From Pomacea canaliculata (lineage: Eukaryota; Mollusca; Gastropoda; Architaenioglossa; Ampullariidae), in NCBI RefSeq assembly GCF_003073045.1, contig NC_037590.1, positions 11,365,042-11,429,041 of the forward strand: a stretch of 64,000 nt of DNA. The letters are read 5' to 3'. Made by a program: the position numbers and the translations under genes. The notes under the pieces are model-generated. The model had not been told where the DNA came from and made no database searches. It saw nothing but the letters and a program-made list of their open reading frames with translations. Below, piece by piece: positions 1-13,300 of this stretch. The first letter of the stretch is position 1, and every line of letters begins with the position of its first letter.

Positions 1-1253
1 TGGCACCTACAGCACCCGCTCGTTTATTTTTCTCTCGCCGAGGGGGCTAGCTCATGTTACTTTTACCGAGATAAAGCTGATAAAGTTTCCAGAACCTTGA
101 CTGCATGATCTTTCAGCCAGGGGCTGGGTACCGGAGGTGTCTAGAACCTGGTCTTGCATGCTCTTTTATGAAGAGCGCGGCGATAGGTAGAACCTTCCCG
201 AGAGTCCGGGGCTCACCACCTGACCTCAGAGGAAGCGGATATTTCGCGAAGGCGAGAAATACAGCTGAAAAATATTTAAAAACTAAATCTCGTCAGGAAC
301 TTGTGCCTACCTTTCACCAGATAATATAAAAGTATAATTACTGAAAATCGCGCGCGCGCACACACACACACGTATTGAAGGATAGGTAAAAAGACAGTTT
401 GTAAATTCTACCCTGTGACATGACATACATTTTTCTCCCACTTTGCACAAGGTGTGGCCCTTTAGATTATATAAAAAAAAAAAGTTCGGTTAACATACTT
501 CAGTCAGGCTGTCCATCAGGCTCGTATGCGTGGAGCTTGGTTTGCAAACCTGCTACCCGGAATAGAGTTTTGCTACCTGCATATAGCGACTATAACCCTT
601 ATTCATCGCTTCATGATAGGGCTAGCCAAGTCTACCAGCAGGTAATTTTCGGAGAAAACCCTTTCCGAAGGAAACACACCACTCCACATGTAAAATAACA
701 ATGAAGAGATCATCAGTGACAAATGAATTAGACAAAAATATGGAAACAAAGGTGTTTGGTAATTTTTAAAAATTAAATAAACTCAGTATTCTGAGAGTTC
801 AGTGTAAACAAAAATAAAACTACATCTCAAACTAGGGATATATTTGACTGCACGCAGTCTCCTCCAGCTTTTTTGATTTAAATTTTTTTTTTCTCGTTTT
901 GGTTGGTTGTTTCCGCCACACCTTGTGACCAAACATGCGCAGCCTGACTATACGACAGGTGAGCTAACCTCAGCTGCACAGTGGCTCATAAACCAGGTGT
1001 TGATACCTGTCGGGTTAAGACGCTAGTTCCCTCCCTAAATTAGCCCCGATTTTACCCATTTTAGTTATTGGCCAGTAATACGAGTTCAGAGATGTTATCA
1101 GATAGCATACGTTCATCACAGGTATGTCTACAGATGCATTCAGTTCTTCTGTCTCTCTCGCTCTCTCTCTCTCTCACACACAGACCACGCAGGTGCTGCT
1201 GACTGTGGTATGAACAGGTGTCATGTGGTGTGTCTCTTATTTGTACTTTGCAG
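1..1253. other. Upstream or intronic DNA of the neuregulin-like gene
   Basis: I see no supported exon here. There is a CG/CA dinucleotide run near 350-371 and a CT-rich microsatellite near 1150-1180. The short open frames have no recognisable motif. The signal peptide or immunoglobulin-type exons expected for a neuregulin are not visible and probably lie left of the window. Confidence 0.5.
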
Positions 1254-1334
1254 TGAAGAAACGGATCGTGTTGTACGGTCTGTTCCCCGACTACGGGTAC
1301 ATGAATGAGGAGGCCAATGGAAGTCATGACTATG
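1254..1334 (+). CDS. NRG: Neuregulin-like, candidate upstream exon
   Basis: The acceptor TACTTTGCAG is followed by 81 nt that stay open in one frame (V-KKRIVLYGLFPDYGYMNEE and onward). The donor is G|GTCAGA. The exon ends in phase 1, which joins exactly to the EGF exon at 4340 (G + TC makes valine). It would encode the linker before the EGF domain, a poorly conserved region, so homology cannot confirm it. The donor is weak. The exon is inferred mainly from phase and acceptor quality. Confidence 0.5.
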
Positions 1335-4300
1335 GTCAGAATTTTTCTCTCCGTTGCAGCAAGTGTCGTTGTTCTTGGCTTAGTCTACTGACTGTGTGTC
1401 AACTACTTACCTCGTCTCACGGCATTGCATTTCACCTGCATGGGACGACGTGTAACAGATATACCCCTACCCTCCTTATTAAACAGATACTTAGTAACCA
1501 TGGACAGATTATTTTCTCAGCATCTGATTCTCGTTTTTCTCATAGTGACATTTAAACTCTGACATTCTTTTATTCGTTTAACGAACACAACCGCATTCAG
1601 CCTTTGATAAATCCACAAAACCTCGTTTACCCAATAAGCTACCCGGCTTTTGGTGTAAGTCAATGTAATTGTCGTTCTGACCAGTTGAGACCTCAGAGTA
1701 CAGAGGACAAGTGTACAGAATCTTTGTACTCAAAGACCTGGCAAGTTCAGACGATGAACAACCCTTGTACAGTCCTTTCATAGGATGCAAGGAGCATCCA
1801 CCAGTGAACAATACTTGATGCTGGTGTTGTGCATCCGTTGGCTTGTTTTTGGTTTTTTTCCCATGGGGATGTAACACCATCTAATCAAATTCGTGTGGAG
1901 AGGATTTTGTTTCGAGTTTATTAATCAATTACTGTAGACGTTTGTTTTTGTTCTATATATTTATTTATTCATTAATTGTGACACTGGCCTTGTGCGTTGG
2001 CATGCCAGGAATCTAGGAACAAAATAATAAATTAATGCATGAATAATAGTCTTGTTGAAGTGATGAATTAACTAGAAAACTGAGTGCTGATGTTTTTTTT
2101 TTAATTTATTGCAACTAGCTCATAAACCATCGCTTCTTTTTTATTGTGCGGACCCGGTTGTGAATCTTTGCTTGGAGAGGATCATAACCATTAATACTGA
2201 TGCACATTTATCACTACTTATATGAATCAGCATCTGTTTACAATTCTGACAAAGTTAAAATATTTGGCACAAAACTGGATCTCATATAGAAACATAAATG
2301 GCATATGTATCTTGTTCTTTAAAAAAATCTGTTTTGAAGTGTATTCTGGAGAATGTTAATGGAAGAAAGGGAACTTGAAGGTAGGAATGGTTGCTTCTGT
2401 AGACAGCAAGTCCTAGTTAAGGTTCTCCTCAAATTCGATCCTCCCAAAAAAACTGGAGGCGTTTCCTGAGACTGGGAGGGAGGAACTTGTGATATGATTT
2501 TCAGCCGACATTTTTACTTGCATCTGACGGTCGTGCGTGTATCTTTACACCCGCTCGTGTTTGCAGTGAAGCAGCAAATGTTTGATAAACGATTCCAGGT
2601 ACTCGTAATGCGTTTTCAAGACAAGCTGCAGGAACCTTAAATTAAACCTCGCATGCACTTCAGACATGCTTTTTTTTTTTACTTCCAAATTTAACCAGTT
2701 TACTGGCATTCGTGAGACGATGAATGCAAGCAAGGGAGGTGATGTGTGTAGTTTGTGAAAGGTTTGTTTGAACACGTGTCTAACCCATGGACGAGAACTA
2801 GCGATGTCCTGTATCAAGCACCCCTTTAAAGAAAAATACAAACCAGGTCATTGGCTGTAGGAAAATCGGAGAAGTCTTTCGACAAAAGAAGTCATCTCAC
2901 TAAAATCTGGAGTGGCCACAAGAGGACGGCTTGATCAAAGTGTTCATTTCCCCCTCAGGGAGATTTTTTGATTGGTCAAGGTCACTGGTTCTTCCGGTCC
3001 TCGAGTGGATGAGCGGAAGTGGGCCACTAGGTGGCCTGCAAATTCCTGATGAAGTTTTCCTCTAATGAGATCGCGCAATCGCAGCTTGGTCTATGTCACG
3101 TGTCTCCAGACAAAAGCACTTTTTAGGAAAATATTTAGGCCACGCGAACTTGGAACACTCCTTCACTCTTGCTCTCTATTCTCCCTCTCTCTCTCTCACG
3201 CACACAATGTCTGTCTGTCTGTCCGTGTGACTAGAGTAAAAAAGGATTGGAGAACTAAAAATGTTGACAGAAGAAGGTCGGGCAGGTATCCTCCATGTAT
3301 GCTCATGAAAACATGGTTGTGACACGACAAATCTCAATTTTGACAACAGTGGACAACTGCGGACCCAGTCTCTTTAACATGTTACCTCCCTTGTTCATAA
3401 ATCGTAGTTTTCACCATATTTTTTTATTTCATCCCAACTAAATGTCAATGCCAGGCATGATAGGTTCGAGAGTCTGGTTGGAAAAGGTCCAGATATGAGC
3501 ATGCTCCACAGGAGAAGCCGAACTCTTATCTCTCATGTCTTTTTGTAGCCGAGACTTTTAAACGGATCGCCTTCTGGAACAGTCTTGGGTAAACTGCACC
3601 GTGGAGCATGTGAAGAACAAGTTGTAGAAAAAGAATGTTCGAGCACTCGAACTGATAAAAGGGAAGAAAGATGGAAAAATAATTCGGCAGACATTCTTCA
3701 TATTCTTTTCTAGGCACGGCGTCGTAGAGAGACACCGGGTAGGGCGGGTGGGAGACAGCAGGTAGATGCTCCAGCTGTGGGTGTCGGACCTTATCAGGAC
3801 ACGCTATTTTCTTCTTTTATTTTTCTGTCTTCTGCAACATTCCTTTTGCACGTTTTTCCGCTGGTGCGTAATGTACTAGAGATCTCTCCCTCACACTTAA
3901 AATAGCTTAGGATATTTTTGTAGATAAAATACATTATAAGGTAGTATAAAGCTTTCTGGCAGATGAATGAAGAATGTGTGATGAGTGTTTCTTAGGTTTC
4001 TGAAGGAGACCCAAAGCTGAGGTTTTTAAATCGCTCGTTTTTTCGCTGTAGTAATACAATATCTGTGTGTTGGGGAGGGGGACTGCAAGTTTGATACATT
4101 TCATTGTGTATGCGCAGTCATCTTCTTTTGTAGCCGCAGTCCATTCTGAATAAATCTTGCATTCTCCTTCGTGAGCGTGACCTTGCGCTATAACAACAAA
4201 CTCATAAGTCTTCATATAGTTCATGTGTGTAAATAATTGTTCTCTGTGGATCCGCAATTATTTTGTTTGTATCCACATTTATTTCATCTATATATACAAG

Positions 4301-7300
4301 TCTGTTTCATGTCATTTTTGTTCATGTCTTTGCCTCTAGTCTCGGCGCCGCAAAAGATCTACAAAGCCTGCGAGAAGCAGACCTTCTGTTTTAACGGGGG
4401 CACCTGTCGGTACATACCCGAACTACACCAGACATTCTGCGAGTGAGTACAAAGTTTCATTAGCAGCTGGGCATTCATTGTTTGGGTTAAGAAATCCAAA
4501 AACTAGTACCCACTTCACTACTAGAAATTAAAGGAAAAAATATATTAAATGATCAAATATACTCTGAACATATTTTGTGAAATGTTAGATGTTTGAATTG
4601 ATGGCGATCTTCACGAATAACAGTGTGAAAATATGGCGACTGGATCTTACGTTTGGAACACACAATACACTCCACCACAAGACGAACTTTATACCCGTTT
4701 GCTGTCCATTTAAACTTGTCTACCATGGCCTTGAGTGCTTCGACATTGTAACATTCTCCTTTAAAACTTGCACTGTAGTCCTACAAAAAAAAAAAAGCTA
4801 CTACCCTAACCTTTTGTCAGAAATATGGTTTAAGCAATGTTTGTAGCCTATGGTGTGTGAATAGGGTGTCCAGTATACAAAGCATGTGATGTCTTCAAAA
4901 TAATAGACAAATTAGTTACGAAATCGTCGAGAAGGTTGTTTAACACAGTACAGTATAGTGTGTGAAGGAAGAGGACTCGCGAAGTCCCAGTATGCTAAAC
5001 ACTCTGTCTCTACCCTTTGTGAATAAATGGTTTCATCAATGATTGCAAAAGGCTTTGTGTTATGACCTTTTAAGTGATGTTAACCTCTGCCTATCATAGT
5101 AAAGAGTAATTCTCGCTGATGAAACGCTTGTGAAATTTAAGACAAGGTGGTCTTTGTGAACAACAGATGCCCGGAGTCTTACGAAGGTAAACGGTGTGAG
5201 AAAGAAGTCGCACACCCCTCCATCCTCAAAGGTGAAGGAGCTATGCGGTTCTACCATATGTTATCAACAGGTGGACAAATGTTGTCGATTGCTTTGGCAT
5301 GGCATGACTCGCATAATGAGCAGAAAGTATTCAAACGTTCAGAACTAGCCAGCGTGTGTAGTTCCCCTTTAATAACTTTTGGCTGCTGCTACTTGTGTTT
5401 GAGCATTGGCATGCCCGGTTGCTGAAACTAAATGAGACATGTTTTTAAAATTTTCTAAATAATTTTCCACATTTAGAATTTTGGCTTACCCAGTCTTGTA
5501 AAAAGCTCCAGACGTTGGCTTGCATCATTTCTTTGTCCTAACGACGGTAAACGAACATCAGTTGACCAGTCGACCAACAATATTCAGTGAAGATTAACTC
5601 TTCATGAGGTAGTCTTCAACCTGCCTGGATGGCGGTATTCCAGACGAGTCCGTTTATTCGTTTATTTATTTATTTTTTTTACCCCAAGATTGTATAAAGA
5701 AACATAAATAACGGGTGCATGTCCATTTTGTTTGCTTCTAAGGCTGAAGAAAAGCCGTGACGGGTGTTCACCCCATTGCTGTACAAAGTGAAGCGATTTT
5801 TGCATGCAGAGCTGTGTAAATACTTGTTTGTGCATGCCACTTAAATAACAAAAGTAACAAAAATTTGTGGACAATTAATTCAACTGACAAATATGACAAG
5901 AAAGTCCTGTCTGTGGGTGATGGCATGTCCAGTCCTGTCGTCTGTTCCACAAGACAGAGACTAGCGGGGCGGGGTGGACTGTAGGGCAGTAACAGGGAGG
6001 ACAAGTGATGGTAAAATCTGAAGATCGAGGAATGCCATGAAAAGCATCAGCTGCATTTGAAACCGTTTTGAATTTGCGGAGATTTCCCTTCTGTTTTGTG
6101 TGGTTTTGTGTGCGTTTGCTCTAACCTCATTACCAAAGATCTTGTATCTGCTTTTGGCAGCTCTGACCATGGCACGCTGGTCCAGGGCAGAATGTCAAGG
6201 CCGAACCCTTAGTTTCGATATCTAAAAATTATCCTCGCTAGTATAGTGGATAAATAAAAATTAAAATAAAACAGCATATGCTGTTGGGAAGACTTGAATT
6301 TTATAAATACTGTTAGGAAATGAAATACAATTTAAAAAAAAAAACTATTAATGTAAAGCATGCTGAGGATCATTTGATGTCCAGTTGAGAATCTCAGTGA
6401 ACTTGCATGTTTGTATTAGTGTGGACTGAAGCCTAACACGAGATAGCGAGTGGTTATGCCAATACTGACCAGTTTCAGTGTAAACTAATAAACAGTTTGA
6501 TGTCTCAGTGCAAGTCTATGCTAACATTACAGTGTACATAATATGTAAATAGCTCAGTATCATCTGAGAGTCTTTGAAACGAAAACAATCTTTCGCTGAA
6601 GGAATTAGTCCGACAGTTGTTTTGTAAAAATTGTTTGACAAACGCTTTAGGCGTGAATAGTAGCTAAGTGTTAGTTGGTTTATTTGTCAGACAGCAGGAA
6701 GGCAGCGGTGCAGTGTAATGTTTTATTGGTTTATTTTAGTATTTGTAAATGAGCTGTCAGTCTGTCTGCCTGCCTGCTGCTGCCTGCCATGTTGTCAGCT
6801 CTTGCAGTTTACCTGTCTCCATATGCTGACGCAGCGTTTTTTCGACATTATTTAGGATTGTCAGCATCTCTCTCTCGCCAGAAAGTAGCATTCCTCTGTG
6901 ACAGGGAGTCGGGTGCCTGGCATTGGATTTATTCTTTTTACATATATTTCTGCTAGCATTTTTTATTTGTTTTCTTTTGTTTTCCATACTCAGTATTCTT
7001 CACCTGTATTATCATCTGTCACAAACCGCCATTTACATTCGTCATTCAGTTTGTTCTAAGAACGATTTTTTTTTTTCGTTTCTTCATTATCATCCTTCCA
7101 ACTATTTACTGATGAACATCCTCTCCATAGGTCAGATTTGTTTCTGCAGAAGATCGCATCGTCTTGACCCTTGCCACCTCCGTAAATTGACCTTAACCTC
7201 TGTTCATCCTGACCTTTCACCTGTGCTTATTCTGCTTTGCTACTGTCACTCCCCTAGGTGCCCGGCAGAGTGGGCGGGCCAGCGTTGCGAGCTCCTAGAC

Positions 7301-10300
7301 AACCTCAGCGTTCAGGACAAGTATAGCCGTATGTATCTCGTCGGTCGCCAGCCTCCTCACTGCTCCGTTCACAGGACACGATTGGCTATGAACAAATACT
7401 AAGTTTTTTTATAGTTATTGAAAGAACATAGACCTGGAGATGTTGTTGTTGTTGGCAGTGTGTAATAATAATAAAAAAGAAGCTGCTGATTCTTCGTAAC
7501 CTACATTCAGTTTCAGACTCTTGTAGTTGCTGAGGGATGGTGGATAATATAGGGCAGGGCTGGAATTTCTGTTTAAATGTGATCAAGAAGCAAGGAGGAC
7601 TAGAGCGGAAGTAGACTATCACTATGAGAGTCCAAGCGTGTCTTGTGAACCTGAGCATCGGTCAGCTGGCTTAGATGTGCATGCTGGTTTTTGAAATATT
7701 AAAGATGTTTGCATGTACCTTGTGACAATTTTTTTGAGACCAGTACTTTCGGTTGCATAACTGGCATTCTCATTCTGCTTATTTCAGGCTCGTGTAAGTG
7801 TAATAAATGCCATTTTTTTTACTGGGCCCTCTTTTGTTTCAACACCGGCTGTTAATATCGGCAACAAATGTTTAAATTCGGTCGACAAAGTTGTAAAAAT
7901 TGTTGTTTCCGGAATTGTCGCCTGGGAAAGTCAGCCTGAAATTTTAAATCGCGGCTGTTGAAAATGTGAATTATACTGTTTCACTTTAGGTTTTCCCCAC
8001 AACTTCACTTATTTTACGAAGCAGGTGGCCATTTTTAAAGACCCATTGGGCTGAGTTCATTACCCAGGGCTGAGTTCATTACCCAGGGCTGAGTTCATTA
8101 CCCAGGGCTATTTCCTTAAATCAGAGCCAAAAATATGAACAACTCTTCTGTGGACATGACAAGGCTTCAATCATCGACATCCTCACCTACCAGCTAGCAA
8201 CCGTCGACATCCTCACCTGTTTGCCATCAACCGTGACCAGAACACGTATTCGTCACGTTATGTGACGTCACGGCATATTCGTGTCGATGTTTGAAGCCTT
8301 GGGAATAACTGTTATGAAATAAACTAACTTGTAAAAATTTTACCCCTCTGGGTCTTTAAAAATAAAATCTTAATGGTTGCTTTTGAGCATCCGAGATTTG
8401 CATCGCGCTTTGTACAGTTTTACTTCTGTCATTGTGTCCTGTTACCACCCCATCATGGTCATTGTCGTACTGATCATTATTACCCTAAATATTGCCATTA
8501 TAGTCATTATCATTACCGTTATTATCATTACTGTTCACCTGTTGCCTTATAACTTGGATGGTCGTTTGCGGGAATGGTATTATTTCATACTTGTATGCCT
8601 TCAGTTCGCTCCCCTGCCTGTTTAACATTTTTTCTAGAGTTCCTTTTTCATTTTCTCATCTCTTCCATTATATTTTAATGTTTATACTCATTTTTCATTT
8701 TTTTGCTTCTAATTATTTATGATCTTAAATCTGCTTAGCTGCTTGCTTAGTGAAGTTCCAGGTGATGCATACAAATGTACAATGTTTTTACGATCACCAA
8801 ACTTGTTTCCGCTTTGATGCTTCGGAAGCTGCCTTTTGTGTTTGTTCTTGTGTTTTTGTGTATTTTTTTTTTTAATCTTCCTTGTGTGTAGAGTGTAGAG
8901 GTGAACCATTTTAAATGCTCTTCCTCTGCCTGGTCTGAATTCTGGCGAATATGGTGGCGCGTACTGGTCTTTCTTATAAACTGAAACTGATTTTCACTTG
9001 GTGAACACGCCAGGACATGAAGCTGATACTAAAAGTCTGACAGATGATAATAAAGAGATCATCGAGCGCCTGCAAACCTCGCTTACTCAGGCCCAGACAG
9101 AAAGAGTGGCAAAGCTTTGAGAGGACTTCTGTGATGGTTCCTGTTGTAATGTTGCCATGGAGCCTCACGAGGTCTCTCTCTCTCTGCATGCTGATGGTTG
9201 TCATCTCTATCACTGTCCTGCTTTCAATTATTTACTTGGTTTATTTACTTATTTATTTTTCTGATTGCCGTGCTGCTGCCATCATTGCCTGTTCGCTTGC
9301 ATGTTTCGTGATGCTTGTTTGATGGTTTATTGGCTTAACTGATATGCATTACTGTAACTACATTGAATAGTTCTTAAGTGAATCTTACAAAATTCGACTT
9401 AGTTTGAGAGAGGAGGGGCTATAAATAGCTTTGAAGGAGAGAGTGAGTGATTATAAATTTATTTCCTAGCTTATTTATTTTTTCAATTATTATTTAAAGT
9501 CCTAGAGTTGTACTTGAATAACGTCCCTTGGATTCCCCTCTCCTCCCAAATGACAAATGAAGCTCGTGCTGGTAATGGCGGGGGTAAGTGCAGTGGTGTC
9601 AGTTTAAAACGTGAATGTTGGAGGATATAACACGAATTTCCCATTATCGGCGACACACTGTAAGTTTCCAGATGTCGGTGCCTGGAATTTTAATTTCCCA
9701 TGATGTAGTTGACCTACCATGAAGTACTTCAACAGTAAATGGCCTGGTCCAAAAAAAAAAAAAAAAAAAAAATCAGGGCAATCTGGAGAGATGGCGACCC
9801 TGCTCTAAAATGATTTCTCTGGGATTAAATAATATAACGGCTACCTTACCTTGAAATAGTTCCAGAGTTACAGCTTATCTAACCACCAAGACATTATCAG
9901 GTGCACATACCACCGCTCCTCTAATTCTGCGCAGCTTTTTTTATGTAATTATTTGTTGTTGTTGTTATTATTGTGTGGATGTGTGGTAGGTTTAGCTAAT
10001 GGCATCTTTAAGTAAAGGGATTCTTCTTTTAGAGCTAACGCATGGGCAGGACTTTGTTCACCTGTAGCTGGAAATGTTTGCAGAAGTCTAGATTTCTAGA
10101 GTTTCTGTGAGTTAAGCAGGGTCACGGGCACGTCACGTGCACGCCGTCCAGACCAGCCAACGCGTGCGCACGTGCCTTGTGTGGTCGACCACGTGACCAG
10201 CCGCATGCCTTGTGTTTTTCAGGTCAATCCACTCTTTTGTATGAGCGCACGTTGATCATCTTTGGGATTGTTATCGCTGTCTTGGTGTTCCTCGTCATTT

Positions 10301-13300
10301 GCATTGCTTCCTACTTCCTGGCAAAGTAAGTGCATCGTGCAGCACCCCACTCCAGCCCCACCCCTCTCTGACCTGTCTCTCCCCTCCCCCGCCTCCCAGC
10401 TCCCATGACAACAGACAATACGACTTGACTAAAAAAAAAAATATCCCCCTTTGAGAGATTACAGTTCTGCTGAGGTACGATCGGCGTTGGGCTCAAATTC
10501 TAGAAGGTTCGTCGAGCCGAACGAGTCTTGTAGTGTAGAAATTAAGTTCTTTGTCCTGCGCACGTGGACAATTGTGCAAATCTTTGTGAAAAAAGTAGAA
10601 AACTAAATTTGAATTATTTTCCAACTGTATTGTCAACTTTTGTTCATTTCGTGTACAAAAATAAATAAAAACGTACTGTATACCAAACGTAGGATGTACA
10701 AAGGTTTGCAGACAGACGAGGAAATGAATAAAAGTTTCGCCGATCGTTGCGTCAGCTACTGTTAATCTACAAATGCCCCTCGGTCCATTTTCTACAAAGC
10801 TTTAGTTCTACTACCATAGGGTCTGTCTTTAACACTGCCTTGCTGAGTGACGTCTGTGATGAAACTGTGCGTGCGATGTCTCTCAGTTCTCATGCACGTC
10901 ACGTACTGGGGCAGCCGAACAAGTCGCTTAGTCGTGGACAAATAAATAAATAAATTCGATATTGGATGTGTGGAGGGCTTGTCAGCACTGTCGCGTGCTG
11001 CCAGGCTGAGATTTTGAGAAGACGGCCATTTTGTTGGTCAGTAGATATCACACACAACAATGGTCAGTCAGGAGGTCCGATGCGAATGTTCGGCTGCCTG
11101 TTCGTGCCTGTATGCATGTCTGTCAGATAAGATAACTGAACTCGTGTACGTGCTGGTGTTGACGTCACTAACGCACGTGTCTCACTGTGACGCACATGCT
11201 TGTTACACTATTTCAAAATGGCGAACACGCCATGTTTCCACACACCGAACAGCATGGGAGTGGAGTACCAGACGACATTTTGTGAACAGTCAACTTTCCT
11301 ACCCACTTTTATCTAGAAACATCTTAATTTTCATCAACATTTGCAGAGCAGTGACTCTGCCCCCAGTGTTAGCCTAAACGATGATATGATGTAGTTTAGC
11401 AGCATCCCCCCCCAGGAGACAACAATCAGTACTTAAAGCCACATTCTCTACAATAAAGAAATTGAAGGTTCATTGTCACGGAGCTAAGCTCTTGTAGGTT
11501 TAGTGAGCTCACTTCCTGCACAGAAAAGAAGGGTTAAAACAGCCAGAAATATCCCTCACCAGGTTCCCCTTAAAAAAATTCCGTTGGTTAAACAGAAATC
11601 GCCCCCAACTCAGAAGCGGGTTGTGTCCCGATTCTTTAGTAGTTTGAACCCTGCCCGTTAGTGGAATGTCGGTACGAACTCTGCTTGTGGCATGATATAC
11701 ATCTGTACTCTCACCATCAGACTCCTGCATCTGCATGACCATTAACAGAATGAAGTCGGCTAGTTCTGTACAACATTAACATGGCTGCTCACTCCTGGGC
11801 TGAAACGACAGTCTTGACCTGAGGTCAAAGTTTAAAGTGCACGTGCACCTCTTTTACGTGCGATGTGTGTCTTGTGACGGACGTCACTGTCAAAGTGCTG
11901 TGCATGTGCTGCACGTGTGTGTGTGTGTGTGACTGCACGCGACTCACGTCACCCACGTGCTGCGTTCAATCAACTCTACAGACAGGTTGGAGCTCACCGA
12001 AGGCGTGTGAAGAGTTTTCTCCGTTATCATGTTGGTGCTGTTGTTGCTGTGCTTTTCCTGCACGTGCACGTGTGTTGCAGTCGCCGTCGGAAGAGGTCAG
12101 AGGCGAACAAGAGGAAGATGAAACGAGACGGGGACCCAGAGAGTGACCGACTTTTACCAGACAAGGCCGAAGCAAGCTCAAAAGGACAGCATGCACCCAA
12201 CTATTCCCCGTCAACTCACCAGGTATGACCTCAGTGCATGCCGGTCCTTTCCCCTTGCTTACAGACATGGGAGAGTAATAAGGACTCACTTGTTACATTT
12301 TATTATACTTATTGCGTGTGGCTGGATGAACTGACAGTGTGTGTTTGTGCGCGCGCCTGCATTCATGTCTCTCATTCGTTGCTAGGCAACCCAGACAGAA
12401 GCAGACGCTCATCTGCCTAACCCACTGACCAAGTTCACCAGCAACGCCAACAGCAACTTCTTGCATCTGGACAGGACCTTCCCTATGGTCAGCAGCGTTG
12501 TTACTGCCCCTGTCGCCGCGCCGCCTATCCTTGCAAACGGTCAGAGGTCAGGTCACCGTACCCCGGACCGTGACCCGCTAGAGCGACGAGAGCCGCGGCA
12601 TCGCCTCAAGGCCGCCCCCGAGGACGACAATGTCACGGAGACCCGGACCCCTGTCGGTGTGACCGCCCCCATCACTACGGGGGGGAACTCCCCTGAGATA
12701 GTAGAACTAACTGCCACGGGGCCTGATCCCACTGACCAGCGAAGGTTTCTGGGCCCCGAACATGAAAAGCAGGGAGGCTGGACACCCGAGACTTTCTCCT
12801 CTCTAATTCCATTTACGGAGATGTCGGAACCGGTGAGGATGGAGGTGCGTCCGACCGCCAACGTGTACGCGCAGATGAAGCCGCTGCCGAAGGCTCCTAA
12901 TGCCCCCAACACCATCCTGCACACTCCCCCGTCCAAAGATGCGCCCAACACGGTCAAGGTCGTGGACGTGTCCTTCCCGGAGACTCCTCCCATGAACGGT
13001 GTGCTGATCGGCGACTCGGACAACGAAGGAGAGAGCGTGACGAGCCCTCAGCTGCCCCTCCTCCACATCAGCGAAGAGGACCTGACCCGCAACGTCCACA
13101 AACCGCAGAAGCCGTTTCCAGGAGGCGGTCTATCGTCTCCCTCGGCTCCACCTACCGTGTCCTTGACCCCGGCGTCGCCCGCTCGCGCCTTGGAGCCCCG
13201 CCCTGAGTCCTTCCCTTCGCAGTTCCCGGTGGGGGTTCGCGCCCCGCCCAACTCCAGCAGCCTGTCCGACGAGGACTCTGGGGGATTCTCCGTGCGGAAC

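Noticed and set aside
8041-8108. Short direct repeats as a CRISPR array
   Set aside because: Copies are directly abutting with no spacers, and the DNA is eukaryotic.
12553-13023. 156-residue frame on the minus strand across the neuregulin tail exon
   Set aside because: Antisense to a well-supported exon; its openness follows from GC-rich third positions and it has no recognisable domain.
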